Assembly (NCBI GenBank): GCA_938075155.1 | Contig: CALJGL010000010.1 | Span: 24,845 to 88,844, forward strand | Source: UBA12191 sp009937185 | Lineage (GTDB): Bacteria > Planctomycetota > UBA8108 > UBA1146 | Length of the DNA: 64,000 bases | Direction of reading: 5' to 3' | Position numbers and translations under genes: made by a program | The notes under the pieces: generated by a model | Databases searched by the model: none | What the model was told of the DNA's origin: nothing | Seen by the model: only the letters and a program-made list of their open reading frames with translations | In this document: one piece after another, positions 46,416 through 55,231 of the stretch | How positions within the stretch are numbered: position 1 is the first letter of the stretch | Layout of the letters: each line of letters begins with the position of its first letter

Positions 46416-47954
46416 ATGAGTGGAATGTGGACATACTTCGCTAGGCGATTGCTGTTGGTTCCGGTGACATTCATTGTCATCACCTTCATAGTTTACGCCA
46501 TTCTACGATTAGCACCTGGCGGTCCGATTGAGCAGTTGGAAAACCAAATGCGAGCTTCCGCAGCGGGTGAAGCGGGTGGTGGTGGTGGTGGTCTGGGTGG
46601 CGCAAATGTCGGTCTCGATGAAAAAGCGCGCGAAGAATTAAAGGCTTACTATAATTTAGATCAGCCGATACCTATCGCCTACCTTCAATGGCTCGGCGTT
46701 TATCCCCGCAAAGACAAAAAACCGGTTTCATTGCAACAGCGCGAACTCGATCCAGATTTCTGGAATAGTGTCGGCCAGTCTTGGGATCGATATCGAGATC
46801 TTGAAAAACGTTTTGAATCCGATCGGATTCAATCAGGTATTGAGATTTATGGTGAAAAACTTCACATAGAAATCAATGCCGAAGATAAAGAAGCCCATCC
46901 CCAACTCATGGTGCAGGTTGAGGAATTACTTTCTCAGGGGCCATCTGTTCGGGATCGTCTGAAGGCCGCCCTCAAGAGTCAGGGCTGGGTGCTCAACGGC
47001 AGTCAGTTTATGCGCCCATTGAGTAATGTGGAGATCAACTCCGTCAACTCTTTCACGGCTCTTAGCGCTCTCTATGTCGAGCAAGAACAATCCTTTCAAG
47101 ATCTAGAAGGATTACTTTCCACTCGAAATATGGAAGTCAGTCGTAGAGGTTCTTACTTCCGTGTGAAGATCGCTTTTAGCGGAATCCTTCAAGGTGATTT
47201 CGGTCGCTCGTTTACTTACAACGAGGACGCTCTCGAAGTGATTACTCAAAAGTTCCCCATCTCGATTTACTTCGGTTTGATTGGGTACTTAGCGACGTGG
47301 TTGATTTGTATTCCTTTGGGAATTGGTAAAGCCGTCCATCACCGAGGCTTGTTTGATACTAGCACCAGTCTTTTGGTGTTCCTTGGATATGCGACCCCTG
47401 GCTTTGTTGCGTGCTTGCTACTGCTTGTTTTGTTAGGTGGAGGTTCCTACTGGAATCTTGTTCCATTAGGAGGATTCCGCTCTGAAGGGTGGGAGACTTG
47501 GTGGCAACAAGGGCAGTATTGGACCTGTATCAAGGATCAAATTCATCACACACTCGTCCCCATGTTTGGTTATCTCGTAGGTTCGTTTGCCAGCATGACA
47601 GTGCTGATGAAGAATTCTTTGCTTGAGAACTTTGGTGCGGACTATGTGAGGACTGCATTTGCAAAAGGATTACCTGAGAGGCGTGTCATATATGTTCACG
47701 CACTTAGGAATTCTCTGATCCCTATCACTTCAGGAATCGGTCACTTTCTTGGCATCATCTTCGCAGGGTCATTTTTGATCGAGAAGGTGTGCAATATCCC
47801 TGGAATGGGATTGTTGGGCTACGAATCGGTCATTCGCCGAGATTACCCCATCATTTTAGCGACCGTCGTTTTCGGCGTTCTCATTCGACTGACTGGAAAC
47901 ATACTCAGTGACTTTATCTGGGCGGCTATCGATCCTCGGATCCGGTTTAAGTAG
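46416..47954 (+). CDS. yejB: Peptide ABC transporter permease, YejB-like with large insert (set D)
   Basis: A 512-residue permease. The helix-1 region (YFARRLLLVPVTFIVITFIV) and the core segments GDFGRSF, LGIGKAVHHRGLFD, GGGSYWNLVPLGGF, DYVRTAFAKGLPERRVIYVH and GMGLLGYESVIRRDYP resemble YejB closely. YejB is normally about 360 residues; the extra 160 residues lie between the LAYLQWLG region (about 94) and GDFGRSF (about 260), on the outer face, and are charged and partly helical. A glycine run (GGGGGGLGG) lies at residue 54-62. ATG 46416 follows AAGG. Confidence 0.88.
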   Translation: MSGMWTYFARRLLLVPVTFIVITFIVYAILRLAPGGPIEQLENQMRASAAGEAGGGGGGLGGANVGLDEKAREELKAYYNLDQPIPIAYLQWLGVYPRKDKKPVSLQQRELDPDFWNSVGQSWDRYRDLEKRFESDRIQSGIEIYGEKLHIEINAEDKEAHPQLMVQVEELLSQGPSVRDRLKAALKSQGWVLNGSQFMRPLSNVEINSVNSFTALSALYVEQEQSFQDLEGLLSTRNMEVSRRGSYFRVKIAFSGILQGDFGRSFTYNEDALEVITQKFPISIYFGLIGYLATWLICIPLGIGKAVHHRGLFDTSTSLLVFLGYATPGFVACLLLLVLLGGGSYWNLVPLGGFRSEGWETWWQQGQYWTCIKDQIHHTLVPMFGYLVGSFASMTVLMKNSLLENFGADYVRTAFAKGLPERRVIYVHALRNSLIPITSGIGHFLGIIFAGSFLIEKVCNIPGMGLLGYESVIRRDYPIILATVVFGVLIRLTGNILSDFIWAAIDPRIRFK

Positions 47955-47960
47955 GGAATC

Positions 47961-49667
47961 ATGAATTTCATTCTCACTTTACTGGTTCTGGTTGCTGGTG
48001 TTCTCTTTACTCAAAAGGGAATCCCTTATCTTATTAAATCACTGATGTCACTCGTGGGTGTCAAAGTGAAATCTAGCCCGCTGACAGAGAAACGTATACG
48101 TCGCTTCAAATCGATTAGTCGTGGTTACTATTCTTTTGTGATTATTACGAGTCTTTTTACAACATCGTTGTTTCTTGAAGTCTTAGTCAACGACAAACCT
48201 GTGATGATTCGATACGGCAATGAAGTGGCGTATCCTGCTGTTCGTGACTTGGTAAATACTTGGTGTTTCTTTGTTGAGGGACCTCTGAGTACTTATGATC
48301 GATCTGGAGACTTTGGAGTCCTTGGCGATGGTCCATTGGATTACACTGAGTTCTCTAAAATGGTCGAGCAACCTGGTATTGCATTTGGTCCTATTGCCCT
48401 CGAACAAAAGCAGCAAATTTCTGATCTCGAATTGGAAATAGAAGATATTCAACTTGAGGTGGACGACCTTGAGTCTGACGGTGAAGAACCTGAAGACTGG
48501 CTCGTTGAAGATCTCAAGGCGGCTCGGGACCAGTTGCAGAAATTACGCGAAGGTCAGGGTGAGCTTGCGGCCATCGAAGCTGTATTTGCTAGGGGAGACG
48601 CTGGGGTTCTTTGGCCCCTTTATCGTCATGGCCCCTACAAAAACCGACTCGACCTTCCCGGAACTGCTCCGCATGCTCCCTCACTCTATATTCCTGGATT
48701 GACTCCCAAGAGTCAGGTGGCTCGTCTAGGAGAAACTCTCGGTGTGAATTATGGGGGACGCCCAGGTGTCAGAGTCGAGGCCTTTAGTGATAAGGGTGAT
48801 CCTCAATCTCTTGAAACTGGAACCAAGTTCTTCGTAGTCCAAGAAGAAACTGTCGCTGGAATAGTGCTTGTGAGATTAGTGGCTGAGGATGGTCAATCTG
48901 CGGATGCAGAAGTCATCTCTTTGACACCGGGAGCGACTTTGTTGGAAGGGTCACGACTCGCAACAAGATTTCTCGATACTTGGGAAGCTCCATTAGGAAC
49001 GAGTGATGCGGGTATCGACGTGCTCCCCTTATTGACTTATGGCTTTAGAGTGAGTGTTGGTTTCTCGTTCATGGTTTTGATTGCAGGTTACCTGGTAGGA
49101 ATTCTCGCCGGTGCTGTGATGGGATACTATGGCGGTTGGACTGATATTCTCTTGCAGAGGTTCATTGAGATTTGGGGATCCGTTCCCTTCCTTTTCTTAA
49201 TCATGATTGTGGCCAGTATTATCGATCCCGGTTTTTGGCTTTTGGTCTTCTTGCTCGTGATCTTGCGTTCTTGGATGGCGATTACTTACCAAATTCGTGG
49301 TGAGTTTTATCGTGAAAAGGCACGTGATTATGTCCAGGCTGCCATCGGGACAGGTGTCAGTGATATGACAGTCATGATGCGTCACATTTTGCCGAACTCG
49401 ATGGTTCCAGTGATCTCAAGAGCCCCATTTTCATTCGTGACTTATATCAGCATGTTGGTTTCTCTTGATTTCCTTGGCTTTGGTCTTCCTCCTACAGATC
49501 CTTCTTGGGGCCGTTTGCTCAATCAGGGATTCCAGTTCTTGACGACTTCTCCTCATTTGGTCTTTTTGCCGGTGCTGGCGATGGCGACGACTCTCTTTTT
49601 GGTGGTCTTGATCGGTGAAGCCGTTCGCGAAGCTTTCGACCCCAAAGTCTTCTCGAGATTGAGGTGA
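47961..49667 (+). CDS. yejE: Peptide ABC transporter permease, YejE-like with coiled-coil insert (set D)
   Basis: A 568-residue permease that begins 6 bp after yejB. An additional helix at the N-terminus (FILTLLVLVAGVLFT) precedes the YejE-like start RRFKSISRGYYSFVIITSLF and LVNDKPVMIRYG. Residues about 148-200 form an acidic, heptad-like coiled coil (for example EQKQQISDLELEIEDIQLEV). The core starts near 345 (LGTSDAGIDVLPLLTYGF) and ends with GEAVREAFDPKVFSRLR. YejE is normally about 340 residues, so more than 200 are extra and mostly outside. It overlaps oppD by 4 bp (GTGA). Confidence 0.87.
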   Translation: MNFILTLLVLVAGVLFTQKGIPYLIKSLMSLVGVKVKSSPLTEKRIRRFKSISRGYYSFVIITSLFTTSLFLEVLVNDKPVMIRYGNEVAYPAVRDLVNTWCFFVEGPLSTYDRSGDFGVLGDGPLDYTEFSKMVEQPGIAFGPIALEQKQQISDLELEIEDIQLEVDDLESDGEEPEDWLVEDLKAARDQLQKLREGQGELAAIEAVFARGDAGVLWPLYRHGPYKNRLDLPGTAPHAPSLYIPGLTPKSQVARLGETLGVNYGGRPGVRVEAFSDKGDPQSLETGTKFFVVQEETVAGIVLVRLVAEDGQSADAEVISLTPGATLLEGSRLATRFLDTWEAPLGTSDAGIDVLPLLTYGFRVSVGFSFMVLIAGYLVGILAGAVMGYYGGWTDILLQRFIEIWGSVPFLFLIMIVASIIDPGFWLLVFLLVILRSWMAITYQIRGEFYREKARDYVQAAIGTGVSDMTVMMRHILPNSMVPVISRAPFSFVTYISMLVSLDFLGFGLPPTDPSWGRLLNQGFQFLTTSPHLVFLPVLAMATTLFLVVLIGEAVREAFDPKVFSRLR

Positions 49668-50698
49668 TGTCGATGTCCCATGAAGCCCACAGAACGAAAC
49701 CGATAGAGGATAAGACGGAACCCCTCGTCAGCGTTCGTGATCTACACACAGATTTTACGGTCGAGGGAAAAACGGCTCAGGCTGTTGACGGAGTGAGTTT
49801 CGACATCATGCCTGGCGAAGTTCTGGGTTTGGTAGGCGAGTCAGGTTGTGGTAAATCCGTGACCGCGTTGAGTCTTTTGAAGCTGATTCCAGATCCTCCG
49901 GGGAAGATTCGCAGTGGGGCCGCGATCTATAAAGGTCAAGATCTTCTCGCGATGAGCTACGATGAGATGCGGAAGATTCGTGGTAACGAGATTGCCATGA
50001 TTTTCCAAGAACCCATGACAGCACTGAATCCTGTTTTCACAATTGGGTTTCAGATGCGAGAGGCGATCCAGCATCACACGGGCGCTTCTAAAACTGAGGC
50101 TAATAATCAAGCCGTTGATATGCTGGAAAAAGTGGGCCTTCCTGATGCGAGAGCTCGCCTCGATAATTATCCCCATCAGTTCTCCGGTGGAATGCGTCAA
50201 CGAGTGATGATTGCGATGGCTTTGTCATTGCACCCTGCTCTTTTGATTGCAGATGAACCTACGACTGCGCTCGATGTCACGATTCAGGCGCAAATCCTCG
50301 ATTTGATGTTGCACATGAAATCCCAACGTGAAGGTGCTTCCATTCTTTTGATCACACACGACTTAGCGGTCGTGGCTGAAACATGTGATCGAGTGGTGGT
50401 GATGTACGGCGGGAAAATCCAAGAAGTCGCTCCGGTCAAAGAGTTGTTCAGGAATCCAATGCACCCATACACGCGTGGGTTGTTACGCAGCCTGCCAAGG
50501 CCTGAATTGGATTCGGAACAGGAAGAACTGGAAACGATACCTGGAATCGTACCGAGTATTTTTGATTGGCCTCAGGGATGTCGCTTTTCAACGAGGTGCC
50601 CTTTGGTGGAGGACCGTTGTCGACAAGAAGTTCCAGAACTTCGGGACATGGGTTCGGGCCATTGGGTACGTTGTCATCTGGCGGGAGAACAAGAATGA
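49664..50698 (+). CDS. oppD: Peptide ABC transporter ATPase, OppD type
   Basis: A 344-residue ABC ATPase. Walker A GESGCGKS lies near residue 63, the Q-loop IFQEPMTALNP near 112, the signature FSGGMRQRV near 173 and Walker B LLIADEPTTALD near 190. The C-terminal CRFSTRCPLVEDRC and RCHL cysteines are typical of OppD-type subunits. The start is at GTG 49664, with ATG 49667 and 49673 as alternatives. It overlaps oppF as ATGA. It energises transport; it may also serve the three sets that lack an ATPase. Confidence 0.93.
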   Translation: MMSMSHEAHRTKPIEDKTEPLVSVRDLHTDFTVEGKTAQAVDGVSFDIMPGEVLGLVGESGCGKSVTALSLLKLIPDPPGKIRSGAAIYKGQDLLAMSYDEMRKIRGNEIAMIFQEPMTALNPVFTIGFQMREAIQHHTGASKTEANNQAVDMLEKVGLPDARARLDNYPHQFSGGMRQRVMIAMALSLHPALLIADEPTTALDVTIQAQILDLMLHMKSQREGASILLITHDLAVVAETCDRVVVMYGGKIQEVAPVKELFRNPMHPYTRGLLRSLPRPELDSEQEELETIPGIVPSIFDWPQGCRFSTRCPLVEDRCRQEVPELRDMGSGHWVRCHLAGEQE

Positions 50699-51753
50699 GT
50701 TCAGAACCTCAAAAGCCAGTCACCGATGATACGATTTTGGAATTGGATGACCTAAAAGTTTGGTTTCCAGTTCACGGAGGTGTGTTATCGCGTCATGTCG
50801 GTGACGTGAAAGCCGTCGACGGAATCTCGCTCAAAGTTAAAGCGGGAGAAACACTTGGAGTTGTCGGTGAGTCTGGTTGTGGAAAAAGCACACTGGGCAA
50901 AGCGATCATGGGTTTGGTCCCGGTGACATCTGGAAAGATCCACTTTGAGAGCGAAAGCGGAAAAGTCGAATTGAGCGGACTGAGCCGCAGGGCTTATCGG
51001 CCTTACCGAAGTGAAATACAAATGGTCTATCAAGACCCATTTTCATCACTCAATCCCCGCCTTTCTGTGCAGGAAATCATCGAAGAACCGCTCAAGGTTC
51101 ATCAGACTCATATGAGTTCTGAAGAAAGACGACTTCGAGTCGAGGAACTGCTCGAAAAGGTCGGCCTTCGTCGTGAACAAGCAGAGAGATATCCTCATGA
51201 GTTTTCCGGAGGTCAGCGCCAAAGGATCGGTATCGCACGTTCTTTAGCAACGAATCCACGTGTGATTATTGCGGATGAACCTGTGAGTGCTCTGGATGTG
51301 TCTATCCAGGCTCAGGTGATCAATCTCATGCGTTCATTGCAAAGAGAACTCGATCTCACGATCGTCTTTATTGCCCATGATATATCCGTAGTTCAACACG
51401 TCTCGGATCGGGTTGCGGTGATGTATTTGGGCAATCTGGCAGAAGTCGGTCGAACCCATGAGATCTTCGGCGCGCCGACGCATCCATACACAAGAGCTTT
51501 GCTCAGTGCGGTACCCAGACCAGATCCTGACCTCAAACGTGAAAAAAGGTGGGTTCTCGAAGGCGATGTGCCCAGTCCGATGGCGAAGCCCAGCGGCTGC
51601 GGATTCAGAACTCGTTGTCCTATTGCACAAGAGGATTGCGCCCGCGACATACCAGTGATGGCGACAGTGGGAGATCAGCACCGAGCCGCTTGCCCTCATG
51701 CAGGTCAATTCGAAGAGTTGCTCGAAGAGCGGTCTTCCAACAAGGGTTCCTAG
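50695..51753 (+). CDS. oppF: Peptide ABC transporter ATPase, OppF type
   Basis: A 352-residue ABC ATPase from ATG 50695 behind GGGAG; the longer frame from 50566 only overlaps oppD. Walker A GESGCGKST, the Q-loop VYQDPFSSLNPR, the signature FSGGQRQRIG, Walker B IIADEPVSALDVS and the C-terminal cysteine region FRTRCPIAQEDC are in order. With oppD it forms the heterodimeric motor of the set D importer. About 150 bp of unassigned sequence lie between it and the convergent aroDE gene, with no clear terminator. Confidence 0.94.
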   Translation: MSSEPQKPVTDDTILELDDLKVWFPVHGGVLSRHVGDVKAVDGISLKVKAGETLGVVGESGCGKSTLGKAIMGLVPVTSGKIHFESESGKVELSGLSRRAYRPYRSEIQMVYQDPFSSLNPRLSVQEIIEEPLKVHQTHMSSEERRLRVEELLEKVGLRREQAERYPHEFSGGQRQRIGIARSLATNPRVIIADEPVSALDVSIQAQVINLMRSLQRELDLTIVFIAHDISVVQHVSDRVAVMYLGNLAEVGRTHEIFGAPTHPYTRALLSAVPRPDPDLKREKRWVLEGDVPSPMAKPSGCGFRTRCPIAQEDCARDIPVMATVGDQHRAACPHAGQFEELLEERSSNKGS

Positions 51754-51902
51754 CCCCCCCCCGCTGACACCACCATAACTCCCATAAGATCTCTTATCGG
51801 AACAAATAGAGAGAGCAGGGTTTTCTCCTCTCTCCTCTAGGGACGTTGTGATTGCCTATGGATCAGTCTGTTCGCAACGTTCTGTGGGCCTTGTCGTCGA
51901 TA

Positions 51903-53438
51903 TTAGTTTCGAGGGAAATGTCCTTCTGTTCGTCGCTTGAGGATCTCGTCGAGTCGATCTCTGGCATCTATTGCGGATATATCCACTCCATACATCCAAT
52001 TCGCTTGTCGTCGTGCTTGTGCTGCAAAGAAGTCCAATCCATCGATCACTGTTCGGGATCGATGGTGAGCGAGTTGAGATGTCATGACAGCAGGATCGCG
52101 TGAGTAATCCAGATCCATGAAGACGTCGCCCTGGAATAGATTCAAATCCCATGGCCATTCGACTGTGCTTTTAGGATCTGTGCCCGTGGCATTGATCAGC
52201 GTTGTCGCCGTCCTCAGAGCGGCGTCGTTAGAACTCCAGTGGAATTCTGGGTATTGAGTGCTGTTTTCTTGAGCGGATCGTGACAGGAGCTGCACTTCGC
52301 CTCCTGCATTCTGGATGGCGTGCGCCAGTGATAACGCAGCGCCTCCTCCACCCATGATCACTATTCTAGTGTTTGACACTTCGCGGTCTTCTAAGAGGTC
52401 GAGAGCCGCTACTCCATCTGTACTCGTTCCTTGCCAACGATTCTCTCCGGACTTGATTAATGTATTCCATGCGGGCATGCCTTCGGCGAATGAGTCGACG
52501 CCAAGGCCTTGAGCCCTCGCCCATATTTTGTGAGGTGCGGTGATGGCGATCGCATCGAAGTCTAGCGGGGTTTCGTTGGTCAGTATCTCGTCAGGATTTT
52601 CAGTCGACCAATGATGAAACCGTGCCGGTATCTGATAATCGGCGAGAACTGAATTATGCCAATCGGGAGAGAGACTCTGTGAGACTTGATTTCCAATGAC
52701 GACACATCGTTTTTCAACATGAGTGATACGCGGCCATTGATATCTGTAGATCACTTCAGAGATCCCTGGGATCTTATCATTTCCGGTTTTATCCACGTCA
52801 GCTGTGAGGTAACCCCAAGGTTGCCCTTCTTCAAGAGCACTCAGTCGATCCGTATCTCCGTGACCAGAAAGGCAAAATGCAACGCAGGGAAAATCGGTGT
52901 CTCTGCAGAGTTGGAGAAGTCGTGTTCGAGTCGAGAGAGAAGTCTCGCTTGGGAAAACTATTTTGAGACCACGCGCTCCCGCGTTCTTCGCCTCATCACG
53001 TAACTGAGTTGCTAGAGATAGATCCGGGGTTTCCAAATGACGTGACATGATCCATGGAATGTCGCCGGGAGCGGGAGCGTCCGTGGTGGGATCCACATCG
53101 ATCCAACCGCCCAATTTTCGACAGAGTGAATCTCTTCTCAGAGTTCGAGCCTCATTTCCAAAATGACCTCGATCGGTCACTATGACAGGAGCCGTCAAAG
53201 ACGGTTTTTTTTGAGGAAAGTCCCCTTCCCAGATATCGAGGCGGAGTTCGTAGCTGATATCCATAGACGTATCTGGGTGCGAATTGGACGTGGAGGTTCC
53301 GGGGAACTCTCCTCCTAGGAGTCTGTTGAGCACCATGTACCAGCCATTAGGAATAAGGCTCATGAAAAATCTTTCAAAGTGACTCCTCTTGATGGGATTT
53401 GGGACTGGTAACAGATCTTCCCTGAGGTATGATGGCAT
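51903..53438 (-). CDS. aroDE: Fused 3-dehydroquinate dehydratase (type I)/shikimate dehydrogenase
   Basis: Two consecutive steps of the shikimate pathway in one 511-residue chain. The N-terminal half (about 55-250) is a type I dehydroquinase: ELRLDIWEGD, VIVTDRGHFG, the histidine in IMSRHLETPDLS and the Schiff-base lysine in GARGLKIVFPSE. The C-terminal half is shikimate dehydrogenase: GNQVSQSLSPDWHN, the catalytic Lys in ITAPHKIWARA, the Asp in GTSTDGVAALDLL, the NADP loop GGGGAALSLAHA and the NATG motif. The start is unclear; 53438 lacks a ribosome site and a start near 53360 is possible. Similar fusions are known in chlamydiae and plants. Confidence 0.88.
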   Translation of the reverse strand: MPSYLREDLLPVPNPIKRSHFERFFMSLIPNGWYMVLNRLLGGEFPGTSTSNSHPDTSMDISYELRLDIWEGDFPQKKPSLTAPVIVTDRGHFGNEARTLRRDSLCRKLGGWIDVDPTTDAPAPGDIPWIMSRHLETPDLSLATQLRDEAKNAGARGLKIVFPSETSLSTRTRLLQLCRDTDFPCVAFCLSGHGDTDRLSALEEGQPWGYLTADVDKTGNDKIPGISEVIYRYQWPRITHVEKRCVVIGNQVSQSLSPDWHNSVLADYQIPARFHHWSTENPDEILTNETPLDFDAIAITAPHKIWARAQGLGVDSFAEGMPAWNTLIKSGENRWQGTSTDGVAALDLLEDREVSNTRIVIMGGGGAALSLAHAIQNAGGEVQLLSRSAQENSTQYPEFHWSSNDAALRTATTLINATGTDPKSTVEWPWDLNLFQGDVFMDLDYSRDPAVMTSQLAHHRSRTVIDGLDFFAAQARRQANWMYGVDISAIDARDRLDEILKRRTEGHFPRN

Positions 53439-53837
53439 TCAGTTGGTCAGGACATCAACCTGGATCAACTCAGTTCTTCCCCCCATGAATACGAAGTGTT
53501 GCACAGCGTTTCTGTGGAACCCCTTTTGAGATGCGTATTATTCAGGTTGGGAAAACAGGGCCTTCAGATCCTGAAATCGTCAGCTATTTGGATGGCCATT
53601 CCTGTAAGTAAATTTTAGAGATTTCGGATCTGTCCGAATATCAAGGACGCGTTCCTGCTCTGATTTTAACCGACAGAATCGACAGAAGCCCCACTGCACA
53701 AAGGTGTATCCGGGTTTCAGATCCTAAATCAGCCACATGGATGTTGTACCCCAGTGTGACTCCATGATCTTGATCAACGCTTGAACTCGCCCTCTAGGCA
53801 TGAATAGCGATCAAGAATTTAAGTCCAAGGAGATCGT
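53439..53837. other. Intergenic region between aroDE and rho
   Basis: About 400 bp. It contains an 77-codon frame at 53531-53767 broken by one stop codon (listed separately) and the rho ribosome site (AAGGAGATCGT) at its right end. I found no terminator, tRNA or other RNA gene. Confidence 0.5.
53531..53767 (+). pseudogene. Possible small gene interrupted by one in-frame TAA
   Basis: From ATG 53531 the frame reads 26 codons (beginning MRIIQVGKTGPSDPEIV) to a TAA at 53609, and then remains open for 51 more codons (ILEISDLSEYQGRVPALILT in part) to TGA 53765. The composition of both parts looks protein-like, for example VSYLDGHSC and VPALILTDRIDRS. This could be a decayed small protein, or chance. 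There is no good ribosome site before the ATG. No family was recognised with confidence. Confidence 0.3.
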
Positions 53838-55199
53838 TTGAACCAGGAGAACTCTTCTTCGAATTCCTCTTCCAGCAACGGTGGATCAGGGCGTCGTCGT
53901 AGACCAAGTCGTGGCCGAGGTCGCAATCAATCCTCTGACCCATCGTCGGGAGGACGCTCCTCTCAATCGAAGCGCAGAGGCGGTGGCGGCGGAGGTCAGC
54001 GTCGTCAGCACGGTCGCTCACGGCGTGAAGTTTCCAATGAAAGCTCCGGTGCTTTCGGTCAGCCTCGTCAGGGAAAACCAGTCCATATTCCTGAAGGGAC
54101 TCGCGTCAGAGGAATTCTCGAAGTCGGAAATCAAGGTTTTGGTTTTCTTCGCTCGGTGGACAAGTCCTTTAGGATTCGCCCTGAGGATGTGCATGTCGGC
54201 AAAAATCTGGTACAAAAATTTGAGCTCCAGACCGGTCATTATATGGTGGGAGTTGTAGGCGGATCTGCAGGAAAAGGTCGAGGCCCCAGTTTGGGTCGGA
54301 TCGAGTCTGTAGATGGTGATCCACCCGAGTTAGTTAAAAAGAGAACGCATTATAAAGAGATGACCAGTATCGATCCGACGGATCGCTTTCTCCTCGGTGA
54401 AAATGGCGACATCTCAATGAGACTCGCCGATCTGATTTCTCCGATTGGTAAAGGGCAGCGAGCCCTCATCGTCGCTCCTCCTCGTACAGGCAAAACAGTA
54501 CTCCTGCAAAAGATGGCTCAGTCGATTATCGAAACCCATCCCGAAAGCATGGTTCTGGCTCTTCTTGTGGATGAGCGCCCCGAAGAAGTGACGGACTGGA
54601 AGCGATCGGTGAAGGCAGAGGTCTACGCTTCTTCCAGTGACGAGACTTCCAAATGTCATGTGAGAGTTTCTGAGATTGTTCTTCAGCGTTGTCACAGGCT
54701 CTTGGAAGCGAAGTGCGATGTTGTGTTGCTGATGGATTCCCTCACGCGTTTGGGGCGAGCCTACAACCTTGAGACGACTCATAGTGGAAGAACCCTTTCT
54801 GGCGGCGTAGACGCTAAAACCTTAGAGAAGCCGAAAGCGATCTTTGGTGCTGCAAGAAACGTTGAGGGGGGCGGCAGTTTAACGATCATTGCGACCGCTT
54901 TGATCGAAACCGGAAGTCGCATGGACGAAGTGATCTTTGAAGAATTTAAAGGAACTGGAAATATGGAGTTGGTGTTGTCGCGCAAGCTGGCAGATCAACG
55001 TGTTTTCCCAGCCATCGACGTGACTCTTTCTGGTACACGGAAAGAGGAAAAGTTGTATACCGCTGAAGAAATCGATCAGATATGGAAGTTGCGTCGAGTC
55101 TTGACCAGTGTCAGTCCTGTTGAGGGCATGGAACTGTTAAGTCAGAGAGTCGGTGCATTCCAGGATAACGCGGAGTTCCTTCACTCTCTCGGAGGGTGA
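53838..55199 (+). CDS. rho: Transcription termination factor Rho with disordered N-terminus
   Basis: A 453-residue RNA helicase that ends transcription. The usual N-terminal Rho_N helical domain is replaced by about 80 residues rich in Ser, Arg, Gly and Asn (for example GRRRRPSRGRGR and RRGGGGGGQRRQ). The RNA-binding cold-shock-like domain follows (RGILEVGNQGFGFLR, residues about 90-160). The ATPase core is intact: Walker A APPRTGKTVLLQK near 214, LVDERPEEVTDWKRSV and the arginine-rich core LSRKLADQRVFPAIDV. The TTG start at 53838 has AAGGAG. Such an extension is seen in some other phyla and may favour RNA binding or condensates. Confidence 0.93.
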   Translation: MNQENSSSNSSSSNGGSGRRRRPSRGRGRNQSSDPSSGGRSSQSKRRGGGGGGQRRQHGRSRREVSNESSGAFGQPRQGKPVHIPEGTRVRGILEVGNQGFGFLRSVDKSFRIRPEDVHVGKNLVQKFELQTGHYMVGVVGGSAGKGRGPSLGRIESVDGDPPELVKKRTHYKEMTSIDPTDRFLLGENGDISMRLADLISPIGKGQRALIVAPPRTGKTVLLQKMAQSIIETHPESMVLALLVDERPEEVTDWKRSVKAEVYASSSDETSKCHVRVSEIVLQRCHRLLEAKCDVVLLMDSLTRLGRAYNLETTHSGRTLSGGVDAKTLEKPKAIFGAARNVEGGGSLTIIATALIETGSRMDEVIFEEFKGTGNMELVLSRKLADQRVFPAIDVTLSGTRKEEKLYTAEEIDQIWKLRRVLTSVSPVEGMELLSQRVGAFQDNAEFLHSLGG

Positions 55200-55231
55200 T
55201 TTGTCACTTGCGCCCCACTGAATAGTTTCCC

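Noticed and set aside
53609..53611. Selenocysteine or other recoding at the in-frame stop
   Set aside because: The codon is TAA, not TGA, and no recoding structure was seen.
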